A DNA stretch of 64,000 nt. Source: Clonostachys chloroleuca (taxonomy: Eukaryota; Ascomycota; Sordariomycetes; Hypocreales; Bionectriaceae). Positions 32,352-43,280 of this stretch are shown in pieces. Each line of letters starts with the position of its first letter. The stretch's first letter is position 1. The notes beneath the pieces were generated by a model, which saw only the letters and a program-made list of their open reading frames with translations, did no database searches and was not told where the DNA came from. A program made the translations under genes and the position numbers. The stretch spans positions 992,001 through 1,056,000 of the forward strand of contig JBANAY010000003.1 of the NCBI GenBank assembly GCA_037952775.1, read 5' to 3'.

Positions 32352-33044
32352 CTAGAGACGACTAATACGATTGGACGTCGTGCTCATTTCCTCACCACTA
32401 CCACGCCACAGCCCGCGAAGTCCTTCTGGCGAATCCGCAAACACAGGATCCAGAAGTGGCTTCGGGGTTGCCCAAACTTGCTCGTAATCCCCGCCACTGA
32501 CAACAAAGTCCCATTCACCACTGTTGTACGCACCCATCATGGTGAAGCCGTCGAGCTCGATCTCCGATAGGGCCTTCTTGGGATCGTCTGCTTCGATCCC
32601 GTGGCCTGTCCCCGGAGACAGAAGAGTCTGCGCGGCTTTTGGCAACGTTTTGTGCGTCTTGTGCGCGACGCCAGCAGGGATGACAAAGACGTCGCCAGCC
32701 TCGGCTTGGAGTTCGACACCTCCCTTTTCCCAAGCATCGCCGTGTGTGTTGGCGTGCAAGTCATCTGACGTGTCTCCTACACCAAATCTGATGGTTGCCG
32801 TGCCTGATAGCACGGCCATGGTCTCGTGTGCTTGGGAGTGGAAATGAGACATCTGGGTATGGCCGTAGCGGACCAGCCAGTTCACGTGCCATCCGTTGTT
32901 CTCAAACATCTGCCAAGCCTCTCCTGGGCTGCACCATCCAGTGGATTTGTCCCGTGGCAGGACATTCTTGTAATGAATAAGTGGGCGAGGTGAGTTGGGC
33001 ACCAGGTCCGTTGGGGGTAGATAGTATGTTTGTGCTTGAGACAT
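32352..33044 (-). CDS. YjlB-like cupin protein
   Basis: Intronless, 230 aa, starting at the ATG in GAGACATGATC read in reverse (MSQAQTYYLPP). The central cupin barrel has motif 1 as HFHSQAHETMAVLSGTATIRFG and motif 2 as AGDVFVIPAGVAHKT, giving a His-rich metal site. The flanking segments (RPLIHYKNVL; GAYNSGEWDFVVSGGDYE; LLDPVF) match the YjlB-like cupin group, whose enzymatic activity is not established to my knowledge. It sits head-to-tail upstream of the BVMO on the same strand. A role in isomerising, decarboxylating or oxidising the BVMO product or substrate is inference. Confidence 0.85.
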   Translation of the reverse strand: MSQAQTYYLPPTDLVPNSPRPLIHYKNVLPRDKSTGWCSPGEAWQMFENNGWHVNWLVRYGHTQMSHFHSQAHETMAVLSGTATIRFGVGDTSDDLHANTHGDAWEKGGVELQAEAGDVFVIPAGVAHKTHKTLPKAAQTLLSPGTGHGIEADDPKKALSEIELDGFTMMGAYNSGEWDFVVSGGDYEQVWATPKPLLDPVFADSPEGLRGLWRGSGEEMSTTSNRISRL

Positions 33045-34120
33045 GATCGATGAAGGGAATTTGATATTTCCAGACAACAATAGATGTTAGATAATGAAGT
33101 GTGAGTTTTAGATGATCCTTGGAATTTGATAGAGTAGATGGATCAAGTCACATATTTTATTCCGATTCCTATATAATCTTCCCATGGTTTTTGGCACAAC
33201 GGTGGCTTTCGGCAATGAAGCCGACCCGATATCGGGAGGATCTCGTTCCTAAACGAGCCGACCAAGTTGCCGTAGCGCTTCACGATCCACCGATCATAAC
33301 ACAGATGACAGATTACGCTACGGCGAATCAAACGCGGGGTACCGTATAATGGCTGATGCTATCAACCCAAAGTTTCAGTTGGAGCTGAAGGTCTTGCTTT
33401 AGATTGGCGACCTCACGCATCGGCTTCTCTATCAAAGTATTGATTGACACGAGACATGCAAAGATCTCGGTCGGGAGTCACATCACAGAGTTTTGGTTGG
33501 ATCACTATTCTAAAATCAGGCGGTTGTTGCCCCTGAGAGCAACAGCTACTCATATCTGGATGTATGAGTCGGAGTGGTGGTATTGGGCTAGTTCAGTCCC
33601 CTGCCATACTTTATGGCGTTTATCTTGAATGTGGCTCAGATAAGATATCTCTGGAATAGTCTAGGTACCCACTAGATTGACATGGCCAAGGCCTTGTCGT
33701 TATCAAGGCAGATCTTTGGCTCATTTAGGCCGAGTTGGTTTTGGCGTAATGGTATATCTCTGGTATTTGCTGCCGCTGCTCTGTACCGGAAGCGAACGGC
33801 TAGTACTACGTATCCTCATCAGATTGCTCGTGACTGAGACTCGCTTTGCTGCATATATATCGACGATTCATTGAGATAACACCAGCACGATACAGCTATC
33901 TAATCTCCACACAAACGTGACCTGTCGGGGAAAGCTGCTCCTGTTGTCCACCACGCAGGCCATGCTGAAACCCCGCATTCCAACCTGGCTAGGGAAAAGC
34001 TTGACACCATCGGAACTCCCGGCTGCTGGCGTTAATAGCAGGGTGTAACCGACTCTGGCCTGATCATGTCTGGCCTTTCATACTGGGCATATTTTAACCA
34101 TTTAGGCCAGGCTACGGGCC
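33045..34120. other. Divergent promoter region between cupin and Zn2Cys6 regulator
   Basis: A minus-strand TATATA element at about 33170-33176 precedes the cupin gene by some 125 bases. The region separates two divergently transcribed genes and is a natural place for shared operator sites. No gene seen. Confidence 0.5.
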
Positions 34121-36671
34121 ATGTCGGCCAGCACAGCTCCTCAGCCGAGCGCCGGTGGGCGGAGAAGGACATCAAAGGCGTAGGTGTCTGCCCTCCCATG
34201 TTTGAAGAATGAAACTCTGCTATCTGACACTCGCTTTGTAGTTGTAAAAGATGTCACGAACAGAAAATTCGGTGCAATGGCATCTTCCCATGCCAACAAT
34301 GCAGCAAGAGATCTCTGCCCTGCAATTTTACCAGCTCACCTACAGCGAGGGTTGTCATGAAGAGAAGGCAAGTGAACGATGACAAATCCCCTCGCATCCT
34401 CGGCGACTGGCTAACCCTGCTCAAAATCTAGCTATCAGAATGAAAGACCGGCTCCCAATCAACCCATGGGCAGAACCCCCATCTCCCCGATCACGATCCA
34501 GAGTCAGCTAGAAAGTCCAGAAACAGGTGCGAATATAAATAATAACGATGGTTGGAGACGCATGGCTCATAAATTCCGAGAATAGGTCACTTTAGCGGTT
34601 CGTCTCAAAGAAGCCTCTCTTTCTTGAGCCGCTCACTAGACACGGCGTCAGACATTTCTCCTCCAGCTATTCGATCCCGCCCGTTGGAACAGGCTCTAGC
34701 CAGCGGATCAGAGGAACCCCTGACAAACCCTCTGGCATTTTATACCGCAAATTGGGTCCAGTCATCTTCGGGAAAGCTGCGTATGTCCTCCAGCGCCTTC
34801 CTCATTCTTCCCCCAATCACTGATATCTAAACTAGTGTTTATGGGCACATCCTCCAACTGGTCCTTCGGACGACGAGTACTGGCCATGACTCACGAGCAC
34901 CTCACTGGGGAAGAGCTACCCCCCGACAACCTATTGTTCCATGACGATGTATACGACTTCGGGTGGAACGGGGTTAGATCACAAGCCTCGTCGCCTAATG
35001 ACTTTGACGACTCCGTGCTCCCAACCCCGGATTTTGCTGTCTACCTGATAAATGCAGTCAAATTTCACTGTGGAGGATTGTTTTACCTTTATGATGAGGA
35101 TTCGTTTATGAATCGAATGAGCCAATTTCATGAAAACCCTTCTGAATATTCACAGAGGTTTCCTCTGTGGTATGTCCAGTATCTTCTACTCCTCGCTTTC
35201 GGCAAAGCCTTTGCAACCCCTGCCGTCAAGTCGCACTGGCCTGCGGGGATTGAACTCTTCACACAAGCCATGAAAGTAATGCCAGACCTCACCTTTTTCG
35301 ATGCCGACCCCTTAGAGCTCATACAAGTGCTCTGCTGCAAGGCACTGTATCTTCAATGCCTCAATCGTCGGTCTCCAGCACATCGCACGGTATACATTTT
35401 GTCAACCCATTGAAAATCGATCTTAGTGCTAAACACTCAAACTAGATCGGCAATGCTCTTCGCCTTGCCCTCGAGAATGGCTTGCATACTGAAATGTACA
35501 GCCCGCTGCTTGACGCCGACTATGTCCGAAAGTGCCAGATCATGTGGTGGAACATATACATATTGGAGCGACAAATGTCTTCTCTCCAGGGCATTCCTGC
35601 CGGTATACTGGAGGAATGCATCAGCACCCCATTTCCACCAATGGCTGGCAGCGCACTGAAAATCCAAGTCAACCTATCTCAAATATTATCCAAAATCGAT
35701 CAGAGTAAGTCTCCGTGTAAGCGATTGGGAGGAAATTATGCTAACAAAGACAATAGCTGTGTATGGTGCTGAAGGCAAGATTAGCAGTCGATATCTGGAG
35801 GCCACTCGATCTGTGCTCAGAGATATTGCCGGTGTGGCCGAACAGGTCAACAGTGCGTTCAATGTTCAAACCAAGAAAGCTTTCAAAGGAATTTCTCGTG
35901 TAGCGGCGCACATCCATCTTCTTCAACATCAAGTGTGTATAATCGGCCAGCCAAACTATTCAGTATCACTGAAGCTAATTTGAATAGTGTATCATAATGA
36001 GCACCAGGCCGTTGCTATACATCTTCCTGCAAGCGAAGCTCGATAGGGCTAATAACCAGTTGATGCGGTGGTTGCAATCCGAAAGCATCACTGGCCTTCT
36101 CAACATTTGCGTTGAATCTTCACAGCAGATTATTCGGATTCTCTGGTGCCTACTTGACCAGGGGCTTCTAGGTTTGTGTTCTATTACCCCGGCGTACGTT
36201 TCGGGACGTCAATGGAGTCTAACACGAAGTGATTTAGAGACATTTCTTCCCTTCGATTTGGATGCCGCGTTCAGCTCAACAATCGCCTTACTAATGTCAA
36301 ATGCCACCCACTCATCGTTGGTACAAGACCACAGTCACTGGATGGATCGAGCTTACACTATCATTTCTGAGATGAGCAGCCGAGGGAGCGTGATAGCTGG
36401 GATGATCAAAGGGGAATTAAAACATGTGGATTCTAACTTGCAACAACTGCTATCGAGCGGAGATGAGTCCGTAGGCTTAGCAGGTGATATCCTCCAAGAG
36501 AGCGGCTGTTCTGACGAGGCGCCTGTTGAAGATAGCCAAGGCGACTTTGAAAGCAGCATGTTCAACAGCTCAGATCTGCAATATGAGCTTAGTGCCGAGC
36601 AACTCATTTCCGTTGCCGATGCTCTCGATATGGATAGCCTGGCTTGGATGGATTCACACGATGGAGTTTAG
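34121..36671 (+). CDS. Zn(II)2Cys6 transcription factor, nine exons
   Basis: Exons 34121-34179, 34242-34371, 34439-34526, 34586-34780, 34836-35389, 35446-35704, 35757-35932, 35988-36171 and 36238-36671 give 692 aa; all eight introns are 52-67 bases. Residues 21-47 are the binuclear zinc cluster (CKRCHEQKIRC, then CNGIFPC and CQQCSKRSLPC spacing 2-6-5-2-6). The classical GKLLFMGTSSNWSFGRR start of the fungal regulatory middle domain follows, then IGNALRLALENGLH and the FLPFDLDAAFSS segment. Joining across introns restores these conserved blocks, which supports the model. It faces away from the cupin/BVMO/MFS genes across a 1.1 kb gap, so it is the obvious candidate pathway regulator. Nuclear; inducer unknown. 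Confidence 0.92.
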
Positions 36672-37231
36672 CGATTAACTGTGTCACAGACACAAAAATA
36701 GCCCGTCAAATCGCCGATTTTACGTATTATTTTCCCACAGGGGGTTATGCGTAACAATAACACAACACACAACCACGTGAGATTTGACTCTTTTGTATTA
36801 TTAGCACGTAATGATCAGACAATACCAGCCGCAGACTCTAAAATAAGAAAGTTTTTGCTTGAGTGTATTCATTGTGTTGAGATTTCGGGTCTGACATCTT
36901 TCTTCGCTGTTCTTCATGTTGTTCTTAACTTTATATTCGAATGCTCTCACCGTATTGGTTGAGTGTCTCAATCTTAAAATCACTGTCAATGCGTGAGGCT
37001 CGTGACGACCGTGAGAGTTTGAACTCAACTTGCTCGTGGCAAGTGGGCAAAAGACTAGTGCGGATGAGAGAGTTTGGCTTGAAGTAAAAAGCAACAATAA
37101 AAGATGCTAGACCCTACATTACAACACAGCGAGGAGTCAAAAGTATTCTATAATACATCTGCTTGGCTGAGGCAGCCGCTACCACGCACAGACATAACAT
37201 TGCCGCTGGAACCTGCACATTGCCTGCAAAT
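36672..37231. other. Intergenic region
   Basis: AT-rich, no gene supported. Confidence 0.5.
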
Positions 37232-39139
37232 ATGTCCAGTCCCATCCAGCCGTCCAACGCTGCCATCGATAATGATGGCTTCGCATCACTGTCTACGGAA
37301 GCCCTTTTTACGATTCTGGAGGATGATTGCCTCAGCCTCGAGGATGTTGCCTCCCTGCGGCTGACGTCCCGTTCATTCGTCGAGTCCGCCGCTGCCATTC
37401 TTTTCCGACGCATCATAATCTCGCCGCTAAGACAGGACCGTTCTGCATTCGAGAACATATGCCGCACTCCTCACCTTGCCCAACACGTTCGGGAGGTCGA
37501 ATGGTCGGAACTGGCTTGGTTTCCCGGTTATTTCACTCATTTGATCTAGGCTAGTCCCGATGTACCAGGCATCTTCTCACCAGAGTCATATATCATGCTC
37601 TATAAGGCCGTGGCCCTGCTAGACAAAGTATGTGCTGATGCATTCTGGCTTCCCGGCGTCGTAAGGGACAGGGCAGCAGCTTCACAAGAACGTGTTTCAC
37701 CCTTGTCTCGTCCTGAGGAACTTTTCAATCGTGAAGAAGCCTTGGAAGAGTTTACCCCTATTTTCTTCGAATTGCTTTGCCTGCTGCCCCATCTTCACAC
37801 CATGGCTTCACGACCGATGAGCTCTAAGCGCATGATTCGTTCCCCCGAGTACTCGGTCCGAGTCGGCCACATCCAAGCCCAAGCGCCTGCGTGGCCGTTA
37901 TCCGATCGGAATCAAAGCAACGATGGTCTCTTGTTCTTTATAGTGCCCGCAATGGCAAATTTACCCTTCCCAGTACGAAGGCTTGCTTGGCAAGACGAGC
38001 TACAAGGCAATGGCGCCTTCGGGGCTTTTCGGCCAGACGCTTTTACGCACCTTGACACTCTGAGCATATCTCTTTCAACGGCTTTCTTCTTCTTCCCTCT
38101 GCCAACCAGGGACAAATTGGCTGGTCTCAATGCCTCCCTAGAAACTTGCACCAATGTCCGACATCTCTCTCTAGGCACAGAGGGCGACTATGGGCCAAGG
38201 CCAGAGGTCAACTCCTGTAATATCACTACCCGTCTCTTGCGGTTTTCCCCCGAAACCAAGCGGTCAAATTGGAGGAGACTGGTATCCCTCAATTTGACCT
38301 CTATGATCGTCGAGGACCACATCCTTTTTTCCGTCGTCGGAGAAAATGCAGAGACGCTGCGTCATCTCTATCTCCAAGAATGCAACATCACTCTCGGGAG
38401 GCTGAAGAAATTGTCCAAAATACCTGGCTTACAACTGCAATCAGCTCAAATACTCAGCGAGTACCCACAACATCAATGCCATAGAATACCACAACAAAAG
38501 ATACTTGGATTTCTTAACCATCAGAGGATCCCTGAGGGGGAAGATGTCCAGATGTGTATCTACCGAGACGAAACCCTTGAGATAGATGCCTCTGGTATCC
38601 CACAATCCCCGTACTGCTACGAAACTTATCCGCATCGTATGTTTGACGACGATTGCCCTGAATTCTTCACGAACACATTAGTTATGACGCTTCCAGTAGT
38701 CTTACTCGGAGGTACATCTGTTGACGATGATGAGTTTGAACCGGAAAGGCTCAACAACGCTGATATTGACGCTTCTGACCAGAGCGTGGCTGAGAGGGTC
38801 CGAAACGGCCCCAAATGGCTCTGGAATCGGTACTGTGATATCGGGGGGAAAATATACTTCACGCAGGTCCCGAACTCGCATCCCGACGGATTTCCCACTG
38901 TCGTCTTCAGGTTCACACGCAATGGTGTATCCTATATTGGCAACGACCCTTGGGAAGGGTTCGAGGATTGGGATCCTGACCAAGGCGATGTGGAAGAACC
39001 TCTGCCTTGTAGCGCCGAAATGGACGAGGCCATACAGGCGGCCAATTTCGAACCAAAACCCCAGGGCGTCGTATTGTTATTGTTCGATCCGGATGACGCA
39101 TGTCGAGCGGGTGTGTTTATTCGTGATTATTCTATTTAG
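37232..39139 (+). pseudogene. Intronless F-box protein gene interrupted by an in-frame TAG
   Basis: From the ATG at 37232 the frame gives an F-box (SLSTEALFTILEDDCLSLED, then LRLTSRSFVESAAAILFRR), the part that binds Skp1 in SCF ubiquitin ligases. At 37547-37549 a TAG cuts it after 105 codons. The same frame continues without shift for another 530 codons to TAG at 39137, with leucine-rich repeat-like stretches (THLDTLSISLSTAFFF; VSLNLTSMIVEDHILF) and an acidic C-terminal half. An ATG at 37595 could restart translation without the F-box. Alternatively a 54-base intron (GTCGAA...ATCTAG, ending at the TAG) would remove the stop in frame, though the donor is poor. I treat it as interrupted; RNA evidence would settle it. 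Confidence 0.65.
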
Positions 39140-39388
39140 GCTGAATCATTGTCATTATTGTTAGATTTACATAATAAGAACTGCTTATTTGGTTGAACAA
39201 TGACCAGTCCCATGTGGTTGTGTGTTGTATTATTGTCACGCAGTAACCTCTGTCTAAAAATACCTACTTGGAGTGGGCGAATGACGGCTATTTTGGTGAT
39301 GCCCTTAGCCTCAGCGACGCCACGCCATTTTACCTACCCTAAACCTTCGGTCCCCCTAGGCAAGACGCGTTCTTATTCCTAGCCCAGC

Positions 39389-39389
<1 letters not shown>
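39140..39389. other. 3' flank of the F-box gene up to the A-tract
   Basis: No gene; ends directly at a long A-run. Confidence 0.4.

Positions 39390-39421
<32 letters not shown>
39390..39421 (+). repeat. Homopolymer A32
   Basis: Thirty-two consecutive A, preceded by AGCCCAGCC. It could be a poly(A) remnant of a retroposed element or transcript, or a simple slippage tract. No clear target-site duplication found by eye. Confidence 0.9.
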
Positions 39422-39422
<1 letters not shown>

Positions 39423-39859
39423 ATTCATCATCGAAAAAGAACGGTAGCAATATAATATGCACTTTTTTTCCTCAATGGTTAAGAATATCAAATGATCTAG
39501 TATGGTCGTTGTATTAAGACGCGTCCAAGAAAATGAGTTTGACTTGGCCAACACAATCTATTTTCCTGGTTAGTGAACGGTGGTCTAATGGATCGCCCAG
39601 TTTCACTTTTGAAGACTCTCTGATACTTGAATTCTGACTAAATACCCATCAGCCATGTCTCAGACATTCATGGCCCTTCTTGCATCTTCTTTTCTTGCAA
39701 GAAGCACCAGGCACAGATCAGGTGATCAGAAATAAGGCTTCTATCGCCATTTCTTCTTTGAAAGTCTCATCGTACGCTTTATGATATTCAGTTGATGGTG
39801 TTAATCAAAATATTTTGGACCAAAACGCTTCTGTATACGCAAAAAATAGTTCTCTCATC
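39422..39859. other. Intergenic region
   Basis: AT-rich; nothing recognised. Confidence 0.4.
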
Positions 39860-40084
39860 ATGAAAACCGAAAATCAAGCTCAACCAAACCGAGCAGCATG
39901 TGATCAGTGCAGTATAGCATGGCAGACCAATAGACGCTACCAGCGGTTTGTTGGCCCAGGGGCTAATAACTTCTCAGGGAAACGCAAACTCAAATGCTCC
40001 GGAGAGTTGACGTCTTGCTCACGTTGCAGATATCGAAATTTCTTTTGGGAATTCAAGAGGGACATAATGCAACCGGATCTGTAG
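39860..40084 (+). pseudogene. Relic of the N-terminus of a Zn2Cys6 regulator
   Basis: MKTENQAQPNRAACDQC, then a well-formed 66-base intron (39912-39977, GTATAG...GGCTAATAACTTCTCAG), then KRKLKCSGELTSCSRC. Joined, these give CDQCRKRKLKC plus CSGELTSC and CSRC, five of six cysteines of a zinc cluster in correct spacing. The last Cys is missing (frame runs into RYRNFFWEF) and no regulatory domain follows in the next 1.6 kb. So this is a truncated or decayed regulator gene. Confidence 0.6.
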
Positions 40085-41607
40085 GTCTAACAATCGGGAA
40101 CTTGAAAAGATCGACGATGTATTGTGTAAGCATTGTTGCCGCTTATCTTCAGCATCTTCACAAGGGATATGCTTTTTAGATGAGCAAGTACCTGCTAACC
40201 TTGGAAATACCGTACCGTGATCGTAACTACCTGAAAGACGGGGTTTAGATATACTCCACCACGAGCAATTTTGCTGCTAGCTTGGACCCAACGTTCAGCA
40301 ATCGCATGAAACATTAAAGCCTCATGAGGCTGGATTTCATGCAGTGTGGAAATTAGACCGCCGACCATTCTCGGCGAGGTATCGAGCCCAAATGAATCGG
40401 GACAGTCTAAATGACCGAAGAGGTTGGCTACTGTCGGCTTACTGCTAGGATTCGGTTGAAGGAGTAAGCACTCGGGATTGAAAGCGAATATGCTTCTTCA
40501 TGGGTACGGATATGGGCAAATTACCGATGGCAACCGTATTCTAAGAGCCCATGCGAAAGGTTAGGAGAGTGTCAGGGAAGGCGGCCGTGTTAGAGTTCCG
40601 GTAAGTTTGAGTCACCGCTCATCGGCGTTGCAAGAGTTCCTTGCAAGTATCCCACTTCTAATGCACCATATCACGCGAAAAGGGAGCATCTATAGCTTAT
40701 TTCAGGAATGCCGTGTGGCAACGTTACGTTCTGCGCAAGTAAAGTCGGAAATTCTATATGGGAATTGGTGATGTTCGGAGCATATGACCTAATCCATACT
40801 AACGCCTGGGTGGTAATGCGGGACGAGAGCCGTGCATTATATCCGCCTTTTATTTAAACTGTATGCAAGGCCCGTCAGATTGGGGCCCTGTAAGCATCAC
40901 CTAATGATTTGGCAGCGATCTTCATGCTGCTAGACTTACTTGGCATTACGTTCTGAGTGAAATGTCTCTGATCTTGTCGGTCGGCTTCCTGGCCAATTCA
41001 ATTCTGGTTCCGCAATAGTGGCGACTTGACGTCTACCTCGAGATCCCCGACCCTAGTAAATAGGCCAAGGAAATATGCTTCCAAGTGTGTAGTATGCAAG
41101 CTTAATTCTTTTCGAAAGGTCTGAACAACTATGTGGTCTCAGTGCCTGAGATATACCAAATCCCGGATCAATTCATCTTGTATCTATTAGTAACGATGTA
41201 CCTTGAATCTTCAGCGACCACTCGAAGATAGAAAACTACATTAAATAGGCACATGATGTAATGATCTGGGTCAAAGTAACCTTCAGCTGGGGGACGATTT
41301 ATGCAGTAAGACCCTACCTGATTGGTGACAGGTCGTATGCCAAGGCAGGATGAATCCACCATGAACAGACGAGGGCCGCATCGTCGATTGAACCACGATC
41401 TGTGAATCTTGGTAATTGCTTACTATAGGCCGAAAGCTATCTTCTAGCTGGCATCAAGGTGGGGCTTACCAATTCCCGCGCGCATAGTCGGGATCAGGAA
41501 GTGTCTTCTCCCAGCCTGATGATTTTGACCAGGTTGACGAGAATCTCATGAGGAATGATGGTGAAAAAAAATCCACAATGTAGATGCCAGGGTAGAGTTC
41601 AGAGAAT
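40085..41607. other. Intergenic region
   Basis: About 1.5 kb with no supported gene; expected body of the Zn2Cys6 relic is absent. Confidence 0.45.
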
Positions 41608-41614
41608 TATAAAA
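41608..41614 (+). promoter_or_regulatory. TATA box of the isochorismatase-like gene
   Basis: TATAAAA within AGAGAATTATAAAAGG, 154-160 bases before the ATG at 41768. The tyrosinase gene at 49.8 kb has a near-identical AGAGAATTATAAAGG. Confidence 0.45.
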
Positions 41615-41767
41615 GGCCCCGTGTCTCGCTGCTTCGAGTTGTTTGGATTATCAAGCCAAAGCAACAAGCTCAACCGGACTTGCCATCAGATCCAAAGCCA
41701 GCACTTTGAACATCACTCTCTTCCTCGCCAATCTTTGTTCTTTAGATCACAAAAGTCCATCTTCAAC

Positions 41768-42696
41768 ATGAAGTTTCTCAGCTTTGCCTTCAACGCCCTG
41801 GTTGCGACAGCATTCGCCCAGGAGCAGAACAGTATGCTTCCCGATTCCCAGATATTCTGACCAAACGTTGACCGAGTCTTATAGAGTACACCTACGAGAG
41901 GCTGAACAGAAAGGACGCGGTATATTTATTTCAAAATGTATGAAGCCACATAGGGATGGGGGAGCTAACGAGAGACAGCTCGTACTTGTTGTTGATATCC
42001 AAGATGGTCTTTTCCAGTTGACCAGAGACACCGATCCTCATCTTTATAAGAACTCTGCACTTGCACACGCAGAGCTTGGCAAGACGTTCGACATCCCTGT
42101 CATCCTGACAACTTCAACTGAGACTGGTATGTGCTCATTAGCACCGATGCCGCATAGCGGCATTGAACACATTATATCTTTATGTCCCGCCAAATTTCAT
42201 CAGTTCTAATTCATTTTTCTTAGGTCCCACCGGCCCTCTCTTCCAGGAGATCGCCGACCAGTACCCCGAGGCTCCTTTTATCAAGCGCGAGGGCGAGATC
42301 AATGCCTGGGACAATGCCGCTTTCCGGGAAGCAGTCACCGCCGCCAACAAGACTCAGATCATCATTGCAGGTATCGCCACCGACGTCTGCACCACGTTCT
42401 TGGCCCTCTCTCTCCGCGAGGCTGGCTACTCTGTGTGGGCAAACGGTGAGGCCTCGGGAACCTACTCTACATTCGTCCGCGATATCTCCAACACTCGCAT
42501 GGAGAAGGCAGGCATTCAGGTCGTCAGCTTCTTTGCCATTGTCGGTGAATTGATGCGTGACCACCGTGGTGACGAGAACGGCAACTACGGCGCCGAGAAA
42601 GTCAACCCCTTGTTCACCAAGTTCTTCCCCCTCCTTGGCATACTTACTCGTGGACACAACGCTGCTGTTAGAAATGGAACAATTTCTCCTGTTTAA
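41768..42696 (+). CDS. Isochorismatase-family hydrolase with a signal peptide
   Basis: Four exons (41768-41831, 41885-41919, 41979-42126, 42224-42696) give 239 aa. The second exon is only 35 bases and is fixed by frame on both sides (KYTYERLNRKDA). Residues 1-17 look like a secretion signal (MKFLSFAFNALVATAFA). The catalytic set of the YcaC/isochorismatase fold is present: Asp in LVVDIQDG, Lys in FIKREGEINAW, and Cys in AGIATDVCTTFLAL. These enzymes hydrolyse isochorismate or amides; a nicotinamidase-like or other amidase role is equally possible. Export through the secretory path is an inference from the N-terminus. Not linked clearly to neighbours. Confidence 0.88.
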
Positions 42697-43280
42697 GCCG
42701 CGCCATGCGCAATTCTGGCTGATCGGTCGTTTCTTTTATCTGCTACAATCAAGTTCTTTCCAAGCATGCAGTGGAAGAAGGCGGCCAACAGCTATACACG
42801 CCTGGGTGCTGGGCCTGAGGGGATGATGGGGATTTCGAGGGAACAGAATTAGATCTGGAGGATTAGAAAGATGGGTATTATGGTGGAAACATTCGTTTGG
42901 ATTCAAATTGACAAAGTAGATAGTGCAAGTTTAGATAGATATATAGGCTTGGGGCGAGGAGAAACGCTGAAGAGAATAAGTCCCTGCAAGTTTACATATC
43001 CCTTCTGTCTTAGCTGAGTGACGGGTTTATTATTCGTGGAAATGCAAGACTGTTGAAAAGGTTTCACGCCAAAATTATGAAACGGCTACGAGTAAGTTGA
43101 AAACAGCTCTTAGTGAGACACACAAGACTTCGCAATTTCTTCTTTCTAAATTAAACCTTAAAACACATCAGGGCGATATATATTTACCTGATAAAACTTT
43201 CTATGTTTCCAAGGTTTTCAATGGATATACTTCCTAGTCAAATGGTCGCTGACATCTAAGCCGGAGCGTACACAACTTCT
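42697..43280. other. Spacer between convergent genes
   Basis: 3' flanks of two converging genes; nothing else recognised. Confidence 0.5.
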
